64,000 nucleotides of DNA from Pseudoroseicyclus tamaricis (GCF_012070395.1 NZ_JAAFYS010000002.1:62001-126000); one strand, 5' to 3'; positions 45,311 to 53,213 are shown, counted from the stretch's first letter. The notes: generated by a model not told the origin, from the sequence alone. Numbers and translations: made by a program.

Positions 45311-46566
45311 GCTTCACAAGGCGCCACATGCTCGCCGCCACCGGCATGGCCGTGGCCACCGCGCCCTTCGCGCTCCGCCCCGTGGCGGCGCAGGAGGCGG
45401 GGCGCATCGTCGTCGTCGGCGGCGGCTTCGGCGGCGGCACCGTCGCCCGGCTCCTCGCCGGCGCCGGCCATGACGTGACGCTGGTGGAGAAGAATGCGCG
45501 CTTCTCGACCTGCCCCTTCTCCAACACCGTCCTCGGCGGCCTCAACCCGATGGAGGCGATCACCTTCTCGCTGGACGGCATCGCCGCCACCGGCGCCCGC
45601 ATCGTGCAGGGCGAGGCGGTAGGGGTGGACGGGCAATCGCTCATGCTCGCATCCGGAGAGGCCTTGCCCTTCGACCGGCTGGTGCTGTCGCCCGGCATCG
45701 ATCTGCGCTTCGACGCCATCTCCGGCTACGACGAGGCAGCGGCGGAGATCATGCCCCACGCCTGGAAGGCAGGCCCGCAGACGGAACTGCTGCGCAGCCA
45801 GCTGGAGGCGATGCCCGACGGCGGCACCGTCGCCATCTGCCCGCCGGCCAACCCCTTCCGCTGCCCGCCGGGCCCCTACGAGCGGGCCAGCCTGATCGCG
45901 CATTACCTCAAGGCCGAGAAGCCGAACTCGAAGATCCTCATCCTCGACGCCAAGGACGGCTTCTCGAAGCGCGACCTCTTCGAGGAGGCCTGGGCGACGC
46001 TCTATCCCGGCATGATCGAGTGGGTGCCATTCTCGCTCGGCGGAAACGTCACCTCCGTCGATCCGGCGGCGATGACGATCACCACCGATTTCGACAGCTA
46101 CGAGGTCGACGTCGCCAACATCATCCCGCCGCAGCGCGCGGCGGCCATCGCGCAGGCGGTGGGCGTGGCTGACGAGACGGGCTGGTGCCCGGTGGACGGG
46201 GTGACCTTCGAATCGACGCTGATGCCCGGCATCCACGTCCTCGGCGACGCCTCGCTGGCCGGCGCCATGCCGAAGAGCGGCTTCTCAGCCAACGCGCAGG
46301 GCAAGGTCGTGGCCGCGGCCATCGACGCGATGCTGCGGGGGGAGGATCCGCAGAGCCCGAAGTACATCAACACCTGCTACTCGCTCGCCGGGCCGGATTA
46401 CGGCTTCACCGTCGCCGGCACCTACGAGGTGACCGGGGGCGAGATCGTCTCCATCGACGGCACCGGGGGCACCAGCCCGCTGGGCGCGGGGGAGGATGTC
46501 CATGCCGCCGAGGCGGATTACGCACGCGCCTGGTATGAGACGGTCACGCGCCAGATCTGGGGCTAG
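45307..46566 (+). CDS. Flavocytochrome c sulfide dehydrogenase flavoprotein (FccB/SoxF-like)
   Basis: A 419-residue periplasmic FAD protein that oxidises sulfide to sulfane sulfur and passes electrons to its cytochrome partner. A twin-arginine-type signal (TRRHMLAATGMAVATAPFAL) precedes the FAD motif GRIVVVGGGFGGGTVARLL. The two redox cysteines expected of FCSD lie in PFRCPPGPYERASLIAHYLK and in NTCYSLAGPDYGFTVAGTY. It is coupled to the preceding cytochrome by ATGA and overlaps the start of soxX, so the flavocytochrome and Sox genes are one unit. Confidence 0.92.
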   Translation: MSFTRRHMLAATGMAVATAPFALRPVAAQEAGRIVVVGGGFGGGTVARLLAGAGHDVTLVEKNARFSTCPFSNTVLGGLNPMEAITFSLDGIAATGARIVQGEAVGVDGQSLMLASGEALPFDRLVLSPGIDLRFDAISGYDEAAAEIMPHAWKAGPQTELLRSQLEAMPDGGTVAICPPANPFRCPPGPYERASLIAHYLKAEKPNSKILILDAKDGFSKRDLFEEAWATLYPGMIEWVPFSLGGNVTSVDPAAMTITTDFDSYEVDVANIIPPQRAAAIAQAVGVADETGWCPVDGVTFESTLMPGIHVLGDASLAGAMPKSGFSANAQGKVVAAAIDAMLRGEDPQSPKYINTCYSLAGPDYGFTVAGTYEVTGGEIVSIDGTGGTSPLGAGEDVHAAEADYARAWYETVTRQIWG

Positions 46567-46999
46567 CGCCTTGCCCGGCGCCATGCTGGCCGCCGCCCTC
46601 GCGGCGGCCCCGGCGCTCGGGCAGGGGCTGGAGGAGCCGCTGACGGCTGTCCCCGGTGACCCGGTGGCGGGCGCGGCCATCGTCGGAGAGCCGACGCGGG
46701 GGCTATGCCTCCTCTGCCACGCCGGCCCCTTCCCGGACGTGCCCTTCCAGGGCACGCTGGCGCCGCCGCTGGACGGCGTCGGGGCGCGGCTCTCCGTGCC
46801 CGAGCTGCGGCTGCGCATCGTCGACAGCCGGCAGGTGAACTCGGCCTCGATCATGCCGCCCTATCACAGCCTTGTGGGGCTGACGCGGGTTGGCGAACGC
46901 TGGCAGGGAGATACCATTCTGAGTGCACAGGAGGTCGAGGACGTCGTCGCCTTCCTCGCCACCCTCACCGATCCGCCAATCCCGGAGGAGACCGAATGA
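46535..46999 (+). CDS. soxX: Sulfur oxidation c-type cytochrome SoxX
   Basis: A 154-residue periplasmic cytochrome that pairs with SoxA in the SoxAX thiol-sulfur transferase. Signal peptide to about residue 30 (AAALAAAPALGQG), heme motif CLLCH at residues 58-62, DGVGARLSVPELRLRIVDSRQ and the axial Met107 in NSASIMPPYH are characteristic. The ATG at 46535 lies inside the flavoprotein gene and has no good ribosome site; TTG 46571 and ATG 46583 are alternatives that would shorten the basic signal region. The stop overlaps the soxY start (ATGA). Confidence 0.9.
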   Translation: MRRSRARSGASALPGAMLAAALAAAPALGQGLEEPLTAVPGDPVAGAAIVGEPTRGLCLLCHAGPFPDVPFQGTLAPPLDGVGARLSVPELRLRIVDSRQVNSASIMPPYHSLVGLTRVGERWQGDTILSAQEVEDVVAFLATLTDPPIPEETE

Positions 47000-47439
47000 C
47001 CACCCGCCGCGCCTTTCTCGCCGGCTCGCTCGCCACCCCGCTGATCCTGCGGATGGAGCCTGCCTTCGCCACGCCGGAGGAGATGCAGAACGCCATCGAC
47101 GCCTTCACCGGCGGCGCCGAGGTGACGGAGGGGCGCGTCGAGCTCGACATCCCGATGCTGGTGGAGAACGGCAACACCGTGCCGCTGCGCGTCGCCGTGG
47201 ACAGCCCCATGACGGATGACGATTACGTCGAGGCGGTGGCGATCTTCAACGAGATCAACCCCTTGCCCGATACTGTCCGCTTCTTCTTCACGCCGCTGTC
47301 GGGCCGGGCGGAGGCGCAGACGCGCATCCGCCTCAACGGCACGCAGCATGTCCACGCCGTGGCGCGGCTATCCGACGGCTCGTTCTGGTCCGCCCAGACG
47401 AATGTCGTCGTCACCGCGCCCGCCTGCCGGGAGGTTTGA
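46996..47439 (+). CDS. soxY: Sulfur carrier SoxY with a non-canonical C-terminus
   Basis: A 147-residue periplasmic carrier whose C-terminal cysteine normally bears the sulfur substrate through the Sox cycle. A Tat-type signal (TTRRAFLAGSLATPLIL) precedes a typical SoxY core (FTGGAEVTEGRVELDIPMLVENGNTVPL, SPMTDDDYV, RIRLNGTQHVHAVARLSDGSFW). Canonical SoxY ends GGCGG; this one ends TAPACREV, with Cys144 four from the end and no glycines. The codons for the final residues also form the soxZ ribosome site (GGGAGG), and neither alternative frame restores GGCGG. Chemistry at the arm could therefore differ. Confidence 0.88.
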   Translation: MTTRRAFLAGSLATPLILRMEPAFATPEEMQNAIDAFTGGAEVTEGRVELDIPMLVENGNTVPLRVAVDSPMTDDDYVEAVAIFNEINPLPDTVRFFFTPLSGRAEAQTRIRLNGTQHVHAVARLSDGSFWSAQTNVVVTAPACREV

Positions 47440-47442
47440 GCC

Positions 47443-47760
47443 ATGGCTGTCATGATCAACGTGCCCGAGACGGCGGCGCCCGGAGAGGTCGTGGAGGTGA
47501 AGATCATCATCTCCCACCCGATGGAGACGGGCTTCCGCACCGGCAGCGACGGCAAGCTGGTGCCGCGCAACATCATCCACGAGCTGACCTGCCGCTATAT
47601 GGGGCAGGAGGTGTTCCGCGCCGAGCTGCACCCGGCGGTGGCGGCCAACCCGTTCTTCTCCTTCTTCGTGACGGCGCAGGAGAGCGGCGAGGTGGAGCTG
47701 AGCTGGGTCGACGAGGCGGGCGAGACGGTCACGGAGACGCGGCCCATCGAGGTGGGCTGA
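47443..47760 (+). CDS. soxZ: Sulfur carrier complex subunit SoxZ
   Basis: A 105-residue immunoglobulin-fold partner of SoxY. INVPETAAPGEVVEVKIIISHPMETGFRTG is the classic SoxZ opening, followed by PRNIIHELTCRYMGQEVFRAELHPAVAANPFFSFFV. It has no signal peptide and is exported together with SoxY. The ATG at 47443 follows GGGAGG encoded in the soxY tail. The stop TGA shares its last base with the long soxA ATG. Confidence 0.93.
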   Translation: MAVMINVPETAAPGEVVEVKIIISHPMETGFRTGSDGKLVPRNIIHELTCRYMGQEVFRAELHPAVAANPFFSFFVTAQESGEVELSWVDEAGETVTETRPIEVG

Positions 47761-48590
47761 TGGCGGGCCAGGTGGAGAGGGCGGAGGGGGGCGCTGCCCC
47801 CCGCCTTCGGCCCCCCCGGGATATTTGTAGAAAAGCGAGATGGAGCGGGGCGGTTGTGGCTGCCGTGCTCGCCGGGGCGGCGGGGGCGCAGGACGGGCGT
47901 GTGTCGACCTATGAGCAGATGGCGCCGGAGCTGCGGGCAATGCAGGACGACGACTTCTCCAATCCCGGCCTCCTCTGGGCGCAGACGGGAGAGGAGCTCT
48001 GGGCCGAGCCGTCGGGGGCGGATGAGGTGGCGTGCGCCGAGTGCCACGGCGCCGCCGAGGAGATGGCGGGCGTCGCGGCGCATTACCCCGACTGGGACGA
48101 GGAGAGCGGGCAGGCGGTGGATCTCGCCGCGCGCATCAACCTCTGCCGGCAGCGCCACCAGGGTGCCGAGCCGCTCGAGCGGGGCAGCGAGGCGCTGCTG
48201 GCACTGACGACGCTGGTGGCGCTGCAGTCCCGCGGCCAGCCCATCGCGCCGTCAGAGGCGCCGCAGATGGAGGCGGTGCGCGGGCAGGGTGAGGCGCTCT
48301 ACTCCACGCGCATGGGGCAGCTGAACCTCGCCTGCGCCACCTGCCATGACGATCTCGCCGGCGGGCGCCTGCTGGCGGCCGAGATCCCGCAGGCCCATCC
48401 GACGGGCTACCCGCAGTACCGGCTGGAATGGCAGGAGATGGGGGATCTGGACCGGCGGCTGCGAAACTGCATGGTCGGCGTCCGGGCGGAGCCCTTCGCG
48501 GCGGGCTCGCAAGAGTTCGTGGCGCTGGAGGCCTACCTGAAGGCCCGCGCCGTGGGGATGGAGATGGAGGCGCCGGCCATCCGCCCCTGA
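47760..48590 (+). CDS. soxA: Sulfur oxidation c-type cytochrome SoxA, repeat-derived N-terminus
   Basis: A 276-residue protein by the longest start. It is the diheme SoxA that joins the sulfur substrate to SoxY. Heme motifs are CAECH (92-96) and CATCH (192-196), with an extra cysteine at 129, the position used as a heme ligand or disulfide in relatives, and the catalytic Cys237 in RNCMVGVRAEPF. The signal core is WSGAVVAAVLAGAAGA. The only usable upstream start is ATG 47760; residues about 8-28, including the basic RKAR before the signal core, are encoded by a dispersed intergenic repeat. GTG codons at about 47854 would leave too short a signal. Confidence 0.88.
   Translation: MAGQVERAEGGAAPRLRPPRDICRKARWSGAVVAAVLAGAAGAQDGRVSTYEQMAPELRAMQDDDFSNPGLLWAQTGEELWAEPSGADEVACAECHGAAEEMAGVAAHYPDWDEESGQAVDLAARINLCRQRHQGAEPLERGSEALLALTTLVALQSRGQPIAPSEAPQMEAVRGQGEALYSTRMGQLNLACATCHDDLAGGRLLAAEIPQAHPTGYPQYRLEWQEMGDLDRRLRNCMVGVRAEPFAAGSQEFVALEAYLKARAVGMEMEAPAIRP
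47781..47842 (+). repeat. Variant dispersed GC-hairpin repeat inside the soxA 5' coding region
   Basis: GGAGGGGGGCGCTGCCCCCC, then CCTTCGG, CCCCCCCGGGATATTTGTAG and AAAAGCGAGATGG. It has the same hairpin plan as the other copies, but the tail is of the ATATTTGTAGAAAAG type instead of GGATTTTTGGGACCAAAGA. It reads as SoxA residues about 8-28 in the only open frame. Confidence 0.75.
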
Positions 48591-48599
48591 GGAAAAGGA

Positions 48600-48629
48600 C
48601 CGGCCGGCGCGAGGAGGCACGCCGGCCGG
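48600..48629. terminator. Hairpin between soxA and the truncated TRAP gene
   Basis: CCGGCCGGCG and its exact complement CGCCGGCCGG (10-bp stem, 10-base loop) lie between convergent genes. No T-tract is present on either strand. Confidence 0.5.
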
Positions 48630-48643
48630 CAGCGTCCCGGGTG

Positions 48644-49267
48644 TCAGCCGAACATCCAGTTGGGAAGGAACAGGACGAGCCCCGGGAAAAACAGCAGCAC
48701 CGCGACCACCGCGAAGATCGCCAGGAAGAATGGCAGCGATTCCCGCATGTACTCCTCCACCCGCACGTTGAGGATGGAGCAGACGGTGTACATCGCCACG
48801 CCCTCCGGCGGCGTCATCGAGCCGAGGGTGACGATAGTCATCATCAGGATGCCGAAGTGCACCGGGTCCACCCCCGCCGCCTTCACCACGGGGACGAGGA
48901 TGGGCGTGAGGAGCAGCACGAGGATGGTGCTCTCGATGAAGTGGCCCGCGACGAAGAGCGCGGCCAGCACCACGGCAACGATGACGCTGGGGTCGTGCAG
49001 GCCCGAGAGCAGCACGTCGGCCACCTCCTGCGGGACGCGCAGGAAGATTATGGCGAAGCCCAGCATGCCGGACATCAGGAAGATCAGCATGACCGTGCCG
49101 GTGTTGGAGAGCGCGTCGCCGAGCGCCGCCCGGAAGCGCTCCCGCGTCATCAGCCGTTGCGCCAGCGCGCCGACGAGGATGGCGTAGACGACCGCGAAGG
49201 CGCCGACCTCGGAGGGGGTGAAGATGCCGCCGCTGATGGAGACGATGAGCAGCACCGGGACGAGGCG
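48644..49267 (-). pseudogene. TRAP transporter large permease (DctM-like), 5'-truncated remnant
   Basis: About 200 residues match only the C-terminal half of a DctM-type TRAP permease (full length about 430): VPVLLIVSISGGIFTPSEVGAFAVVYAILV, GHFIESTILVLLLTPILVPVVKAAGVDPVHFGILM and TLGSMTPPEGVAMYTVCSI. Upstream of the RLVPVLL segment the frame loses similarity and meets a TAG at 49313-49315. The N-terminal half and the DctP/DctQ partners are absent. The next gene, uxuA, is a usual neighbour of uronate TRAP systems, so a deletion between them probably removed the rest. Confidence 0.8.
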
Positions 49268-49390
49268 GCTGCAGGATAGCTGCGACTCTGCCGCGAAGCG
49301 ACTTGCGCCATTCTACCATACTAGTCAACAATGCGCTGGACACTGACATCCCGGCCCGGCAAGAGGGGCCGCCGACGACGGGGAGAGACG

Positions 49391-50563
49391 ATGCGCGAGA
49401 GCTGGCGGTGGTTTGGGCCGAATGACGCGATCACCATAGAGGATGTGCGCCAGACCGGCGTGCCTGCCATCGTCTCGGCGATGCACCATCTGCGCCCCGG
49501 AGAGCTGTGGACGCCGGAGGAGATCGCCCGCCGTCAGGCGGAGATCCGCGCCGCCGGGATGGAGTGGGAGGTGGTCGAGTCGCTGCCCGTCTCGGAAGCC
49601 ATCAAGCGGCAGACGGGCCCGTGGCGCGAGCACATCGCGACCTATTGCGAGAGCCTGCACAACCTCGCCGCCGCCGGCATCGAGGTGATCTGCTACAACT
49701 TCATGCCCGTGCTCGACTGGACGCGCACGGATCTGGCCTGGCCGCTGCCGAGCGGCGCCACCTGCATGCGCTTCGATCATCTCGATTTTGCCGCCTTCGA
49801 CCTGCACATCCTCGCTCGCCCGGGCGCGCACTACCCCGATGACATCGCCGCCGCCGCCCGCGAGCGCGCGGAGGAGCTGGGGGAGGAGGGGCAGGCCCGC
49901 CTGACCCGCGCCATCCTCTTCGGCCTGCCGGGGGAGCCGGAGGGCCTGTCACTGGAGAAGCTGCAGACCGAGCTCGATGCCTATGCCGATCTCGGCGCCG
50001 AGGGCCTGCGCGCCCATCTCATCGCCTTCCTCGAGGAGGTGGTGCCGGTAGCCGAGCGCCTCGGCTTGCGGATGTGCTGCCACCCCGACGATCCGCCCTT
50101 CGGGCTCCTCGGCCTGCCGCGCGTCATGTCGACGGAGGCCGATTACACCGCCGTGCTCGAGGCGGTCGATAGCCCGGCCAGCGGCATGACCCTCTGCTCC
50201 GGCTCGCTCGGCGCGCGGGGGGACAATGACCTGCCCGCGATCATGCGCCGCTGGGGCCATCGCGTGCCCTTCATCCACCTGCGCAACGTGGCGCGGGACG
50301 GCACGGAGCTGCCCGGCTCCTTCCACGAGTCGGGGCACCTGACGGGCGATGTCGACATGCTGGCCCTCATCGAGGCCATACTCGCCGAGGAGGCCCGCCG
50401 CCACGAGGCCGGCCGGACAGACTGGAACATTCCCTTCCGCCCCGACCACGGGCTCGACATGTCCGACGACGCCCGACGCCGCGCCCAGCCCGGCTACCCG
50501 CTCGTCGGTCGCCATGTCGGCCTCGCCGAGCTTCGGGGCGCCATCGCGGCAATGTCTCGGTAA
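49391..50563 (+). CDS. uxuA: Mannonate dehydratase
   Basis: A 390-residue TIM-barrel metalloenzyme converting D-mannonate to 2-keto-3-deoxygluconate in glucuronate catabolism. ESWRWFGPNDAITIEDVRQTGVPAIVSAMHHLRPGELW is the standard UxuA opening. Metal-ligand regions CCHPDDPPFGLLGLPRVMST, LCSGSLGARGDNDL and FIHLRNVARDG and the C-terminal PFRPDHGLDM are intact. The ATG at 49391 follows GGGGAGAG. No uxuB, kdgK or GntR regulator is adjacent; the truncated TRAP gene on its left suggests the rest of a uronate locus was lost. Confidence 0.95.
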   Translation: MRESWRWFGPNDAITIEDVRQTGVPAIVSAMHHLRPGELWTPEEIARRQAEIRAAGMEWEVVESLPVSEAIKRQTGPWREHIATYCESLHNLAAAGIEVICYNFMPVLDWTRTDLAWPLPSGATCMRFDHLDFAAFDLHILARPGAHYPDDIAAAARERAEELGEEGQARLTRAILFGLPGEPEGLSLEKLQTELDAYADLGAEGLRAHLIAFLEEVVPVAERLGLRMCCHPDDPPFGLLGLPRVMSTEADYTAVLEAVDSPASGMTLCSGSLGARGDNDLPAIMRRWGHRVPFIHLRNVARDGTELPGSFHESGHLTGDVDMLALIEAILAEEARRHEAGRTDWNIPFRPDHGLDMSDDARRRAQPGYPLVGRHVGLAELRGAIAAMSR

Positions 50564-50572
50564 AGCGGGGAG

Positions 50573-50592
50573 GGGGCGCGAGGCGCCCCTTT
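50573..50592 (+). terminator. Terminator after uxuA
   Basis: GGGGCGC-GAG-GCGCCCC (7-bp stem, 3-base loop) followed by TTTA, ten bases past the uxuA stop. It lies between convergent genes. Confidence 0.75.
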
Positions 50593-50645
50593 AGAAGCAT
50601 CAGCCAGTGGGGGCTTGGGCGCCCGCCCGCAACGAGCAGGCGCGC

Positions 50646-51665
50646 CTACCAGTAGGCGGCGCAGTACATGTGCTCGCGCGCCAGCCCTAGCTCCTGCCGG
50701 TAGTGGCGACGCATGGCGCGGGCCTCGGCCTGGCTGGCGGCGAACCAGTGGTGCGTCTCGCCCTCCGGTCCTCGCAGGCGCATGGCGGCCTCGACCAGCC
50801 CCTCGTCCCGCCCCCGGATCAGCCAGCGCGCTTCGATGGCAGACGCGGTCCGCACCTCCTGCACCGCCCGCCCGTCCGGCGCGACGAGGAGGGCGGTGCC
50901 TCGCTGGTCGGGGCGAGCCATCTCCAGCATCCGCAGGATCGCCGGCACCGCCGTCTCGTCGCCGGCCAGCAGCAGTGTCTGCTCCTGCGGCAGCCAGCCG
51001 GATCCGGGGCCGGCGAGGCCGACACGCTCGCCGACGGGGCGGGAGAGGCACCAGTCGCAGGTCGGGCTGCCCTCGTGGCGGTAGATGTCCACGAACATGA
51101 CGCCGGCCTCGGCATCGACATGGCGGGCCGTGTAGGCGGGGTTGAAGGGCGCATCGGGGCCCGAGGGCCAGTCCACCGTGCCGCGGCCCGACATGCGCGG
51201 CCAGCGCGGCTCCGTCACGCCGGGGCGCTGGCGATACATGCGGAAATGCATCCCGTCCTTCGTGAAGGGCGTCATGTCGCCGGTCAGCACCATGCGGTGA
51301 TAGAACGGGTTCAGCGCCCGCATCTCCGCGACCTCGGCGAAGTGGAAGTTGGGCGGCATCTCGCCCGCCAGCGTCTCGCCCGACCAGTCCGGCTCCGCCA
51401 GCACCAGATCGAAGCGGCCAAGGTACCAGGCAACGAGGCCACGCATCGTCACAAGGCCGCCGATGTCGCCGCTCTCCACCGCGATGCGCGCCGCCGGACC
51501 CTCCAGCTCGATTCTGGCGCGGCCGAGGGACCATGCGGCCTCCAGCCGGCCCGGCGCGGGGCGGGTGAGGCCGAAATCGTCCTCGTCCGCCCGCTCCGCC
51601 CAGTAGGCCACGAAGGCCGCAGGATCGCCGATTGTGACGGAGGTGACGCTTTGCAGAACGGTCAT
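50646..51665 (-). CDS. Siderophore-interacting protein (ferric-chelate reductase family)
   Basis: A 339-residue FAD-binding SIP-family reductase (ViuB/YqjH-like) that releases iron from imported ferric siderophores. An N-terminal domain of about 90 residues resembles the DUF2218 domain often fused to or beside SIP. The FAD region HFRMYRQRP and FVDIYRHEGSPTCDWCLSRPVGERVGLAGPGSG follows, then LLLAGDETAVPAILRMLE and HHWFAASQAEARAMRRHYRQELGL. The ATG at 51663-51665 is used. An imperfect palindrome 40 bases upstream may be its operator. No siderophore uptake genes are visible here. Confidence 0.9.
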   Translation of the reverse strand: MTVLQSVTSVTIGDPAAFVAYWAERADEDDFGLTRPAPGRLEAAWSLGRARIELEGPAARIAVESGDIGGLVTMRGLVAWYLGRFDLVLAEPDWSGETLAGEMPPNFHFAEVAEMRALNPFYHRMVLTGDMTPFTKDGMHFRMYRQRPGVTEPRWPRMSGRGTVDWPSGPDAPFNPAYTARHVDAEAGVMFVDIYRHEGSPTCDWCLSRPVGERVGLAGPGSGWLPQEQTLLLAGDETAVPAILRMLEMARPDQRGTALLVAPDGRAVQEVRTASAIEARWLIRGRDEGLVEAAMRLRGPEGETHHWFAASQAEARAMRRHYRQELGLAREHMYCAAYW

Positions 51666-51704
51666 GGTGTGCCGACTCCCGAGGGCTCTGTCGCGCTCGG
51701 GTTA

Positions 51705-51723
51705 CCCGATCAATTTGGTCGGG
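51705..51723. promoter_or_regulatory. Imperfect palindrome upstream of the SIP gene
   Basis: CCCGATCAA-T-TTGGTCGGG (one mismatch) in a short AT-richer stretch 40 bases before the start codon. It is a plausible operator for an iron-responsive or other repressor; it is not a recognisable Fur box. Confidence 0.4.
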
Positions 51724-51911
51724 AAAAGAGAGCAAACACGACCCGCTTGCAGAGCTGTGGGATTTCGCCACCGCCTCCTGCCAGACGGGCCGCATCCTCG
51801 CCCAATGGGTAAGCAGCACCGCTGCGATGAGCGCCGCGGGAGGCGGCTATTCCGGAGAGCTGGCGGCAGACCCCTTACCCCCGACCACGAGAGGGTGCAG
51901 CCTCCGTCCCC

Positions 51912-53213
51912 TCAGCCCTTCACCTTCTGCCCGGCGACATAGGTGGCGCTGACGGCGCGATCGTCGCCCATCATGATTGTGGGAAACACTGCCTCCCAGA
52001 TATCCTCCGCCCGGCGGGCGCGCTGGGAGATGGCGGGGGTGGAGGCGAGGTCGAGCACGACGAGATCGGCCTCCGCCCCCTCGACCAGCCGGCCGATGCC
52101 CGGCTGGTGGAGGAGCCGCGCCGAGCCCTCCGTCGCCAGCCAGAGGAGCTGCGCGGGGTGGAGCGCCGTGCCGCGCAGCTGCGCGATCTCGTAGGCCGCC
52201 GCCATCGTGCGCAGCATCGAGAAGCTGGAGCCGCCGCCGGTATCCGTCGCCAGCCCGATCCGCGCGCCCGCCGCCCGCAGGCCCGGCAGGTCGAAGAGGC
52301 CGGAGCCGATGAAGGTGTTCGACGTCGGGCAATGGGCGATGCCGGCGCCCGTCTCCACCAGCCGCGCGGTCTCCCGCTCCGTCAGGTGGATGGCGTGGCC
52401 GAAGATGGCGCGCTCGCCGATGAGGCCGTGCGCCTCGTAGGTGGCAAGGTAATCCTCGGCGCCGGGGTACATGCCCATGACCCACTCGATCTCGTCGGTC
52501 TGCTCGGCGAGGTGGGTCTGCATGAGGCAGTCCGGGTGCTCCGCCCAGAGGGCGCCCAGCGCCTCCAGTTGCGCCTCGGTCGAGGTGGGGGAGAAGCGCG
52601 GCGTGATGGCATAGGTGGCGCGGCCCCGCCCGTGCCAGCGGGCGATGAGGGCCTTGGACTCGTCGTAGGCCGACTGCGCCGTGTCGCGCAGCCCGTCCGG
52701 CGCCGTCTCCCTGTCCATGCAGGTGCGCCCGCCGGCGACGCGCATGCCGCGCGCGGCGGCGGCGGCGAAGAAGGCATCCACCGAGGCGGGGTGGATGGTG
52801 CAGTAGGAGGTGAGCGTCGTCGTGCCGTTGGCGAGGGCGAGATCCAGCGTCGTCGCCGCCACGTCGGAGGCGTAGGCGGGATTGTCGAAGCGCATCTCCT
52901 CGGGGAAGGTGTAGCCGTTCAGCCAGTCGATCAGCCGCTTGCCCCATGAGGCGACGATGCCTGTCTGCGGGTAGTGCATGTGCGCATCGACGAAGCCGGG
53001 CAGGATCAGCCCCTGCCCGTGATCGGCGATCTGTGCGTCCGGATGCTCGGCCCTGAGCGCCTCCGCCCCGGCGACCGCGATGATGCGCCCGCCCTCGACG
53101 AGCACGCCGCCGCGGCTGTCATAGCGGGCCGCCTCCGGCGCGGCGTCGGGGCCGTTCGCGAAGGGGTCGGCGGTGAAGGCGAGGGTCTGACCCAGCAGCA
53201 GCAACTTTTCCAT
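51912..53213 (-). CDS. guaD: Guanine deaminase
   Basis: A 433-residue amidohydrolase converting guanine to xanthine and ammonia. The metal-binding motif PGFVDAHMHYPQTG, the guanine deaminase signature SWGKRLIDWLNGYTFPEE, TPRFSPT, QTHLAEQTDEIEWV, FGHAIHL and LATDTGGGSSFSML are all intact. The ATG at 53211-53213 gives the usual MEKLLLLGQTL opening, though its ribosome site is weak. It stands alone here; xanthine-handling genes are not adjacent, although an XdhC-type maturation protein is encoded 11 kb away. Confidence 0.95.
   Translation of the reverse strand: MEKLLLLGQTLAFTADPFANGPDAAPEAARYDSRGGVLVEGGRIIAVAGAEALRAEHPDAQIADHGQGLILPGFVDAHMHYPQTGIVASWGKRLIDWLNGYTFPEEMRFDNPAYASDVAATTLDLALANGTTTLTSYCTIHPASVDAFFAAAAARGMRVAGGRTCMDRETAPDGLRDTAQSAYDESKALIARWHGRGRATYAITPRFSPTSTEAQLEALGALWAEHPDCLMQTHLAEQTDEIEWVMGMYPGAEDYLATYEAHGLIGERAIFGHAIHLTERETARLVETGAGIAHCPTSNTFIGSGLFDLPGLRAAGARIGLATDTGGGSSFSMLRTMAAAYEIAQLRGTALHPAQLLWLATEGSARLLHQPGIGRLVEGAEADLVVLDLASTPAISQRARRAEDIWEAVFPTIMMGDDRAVSATYVAGQKVKG

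Noticed and set aside
51666-51911. A gene fragment between the SIP gene and guaD
   Set aside because: Short frames on both strands lack ribosome sites and recognisable sequence; the region is better read as the SIP promoter plus spacer.
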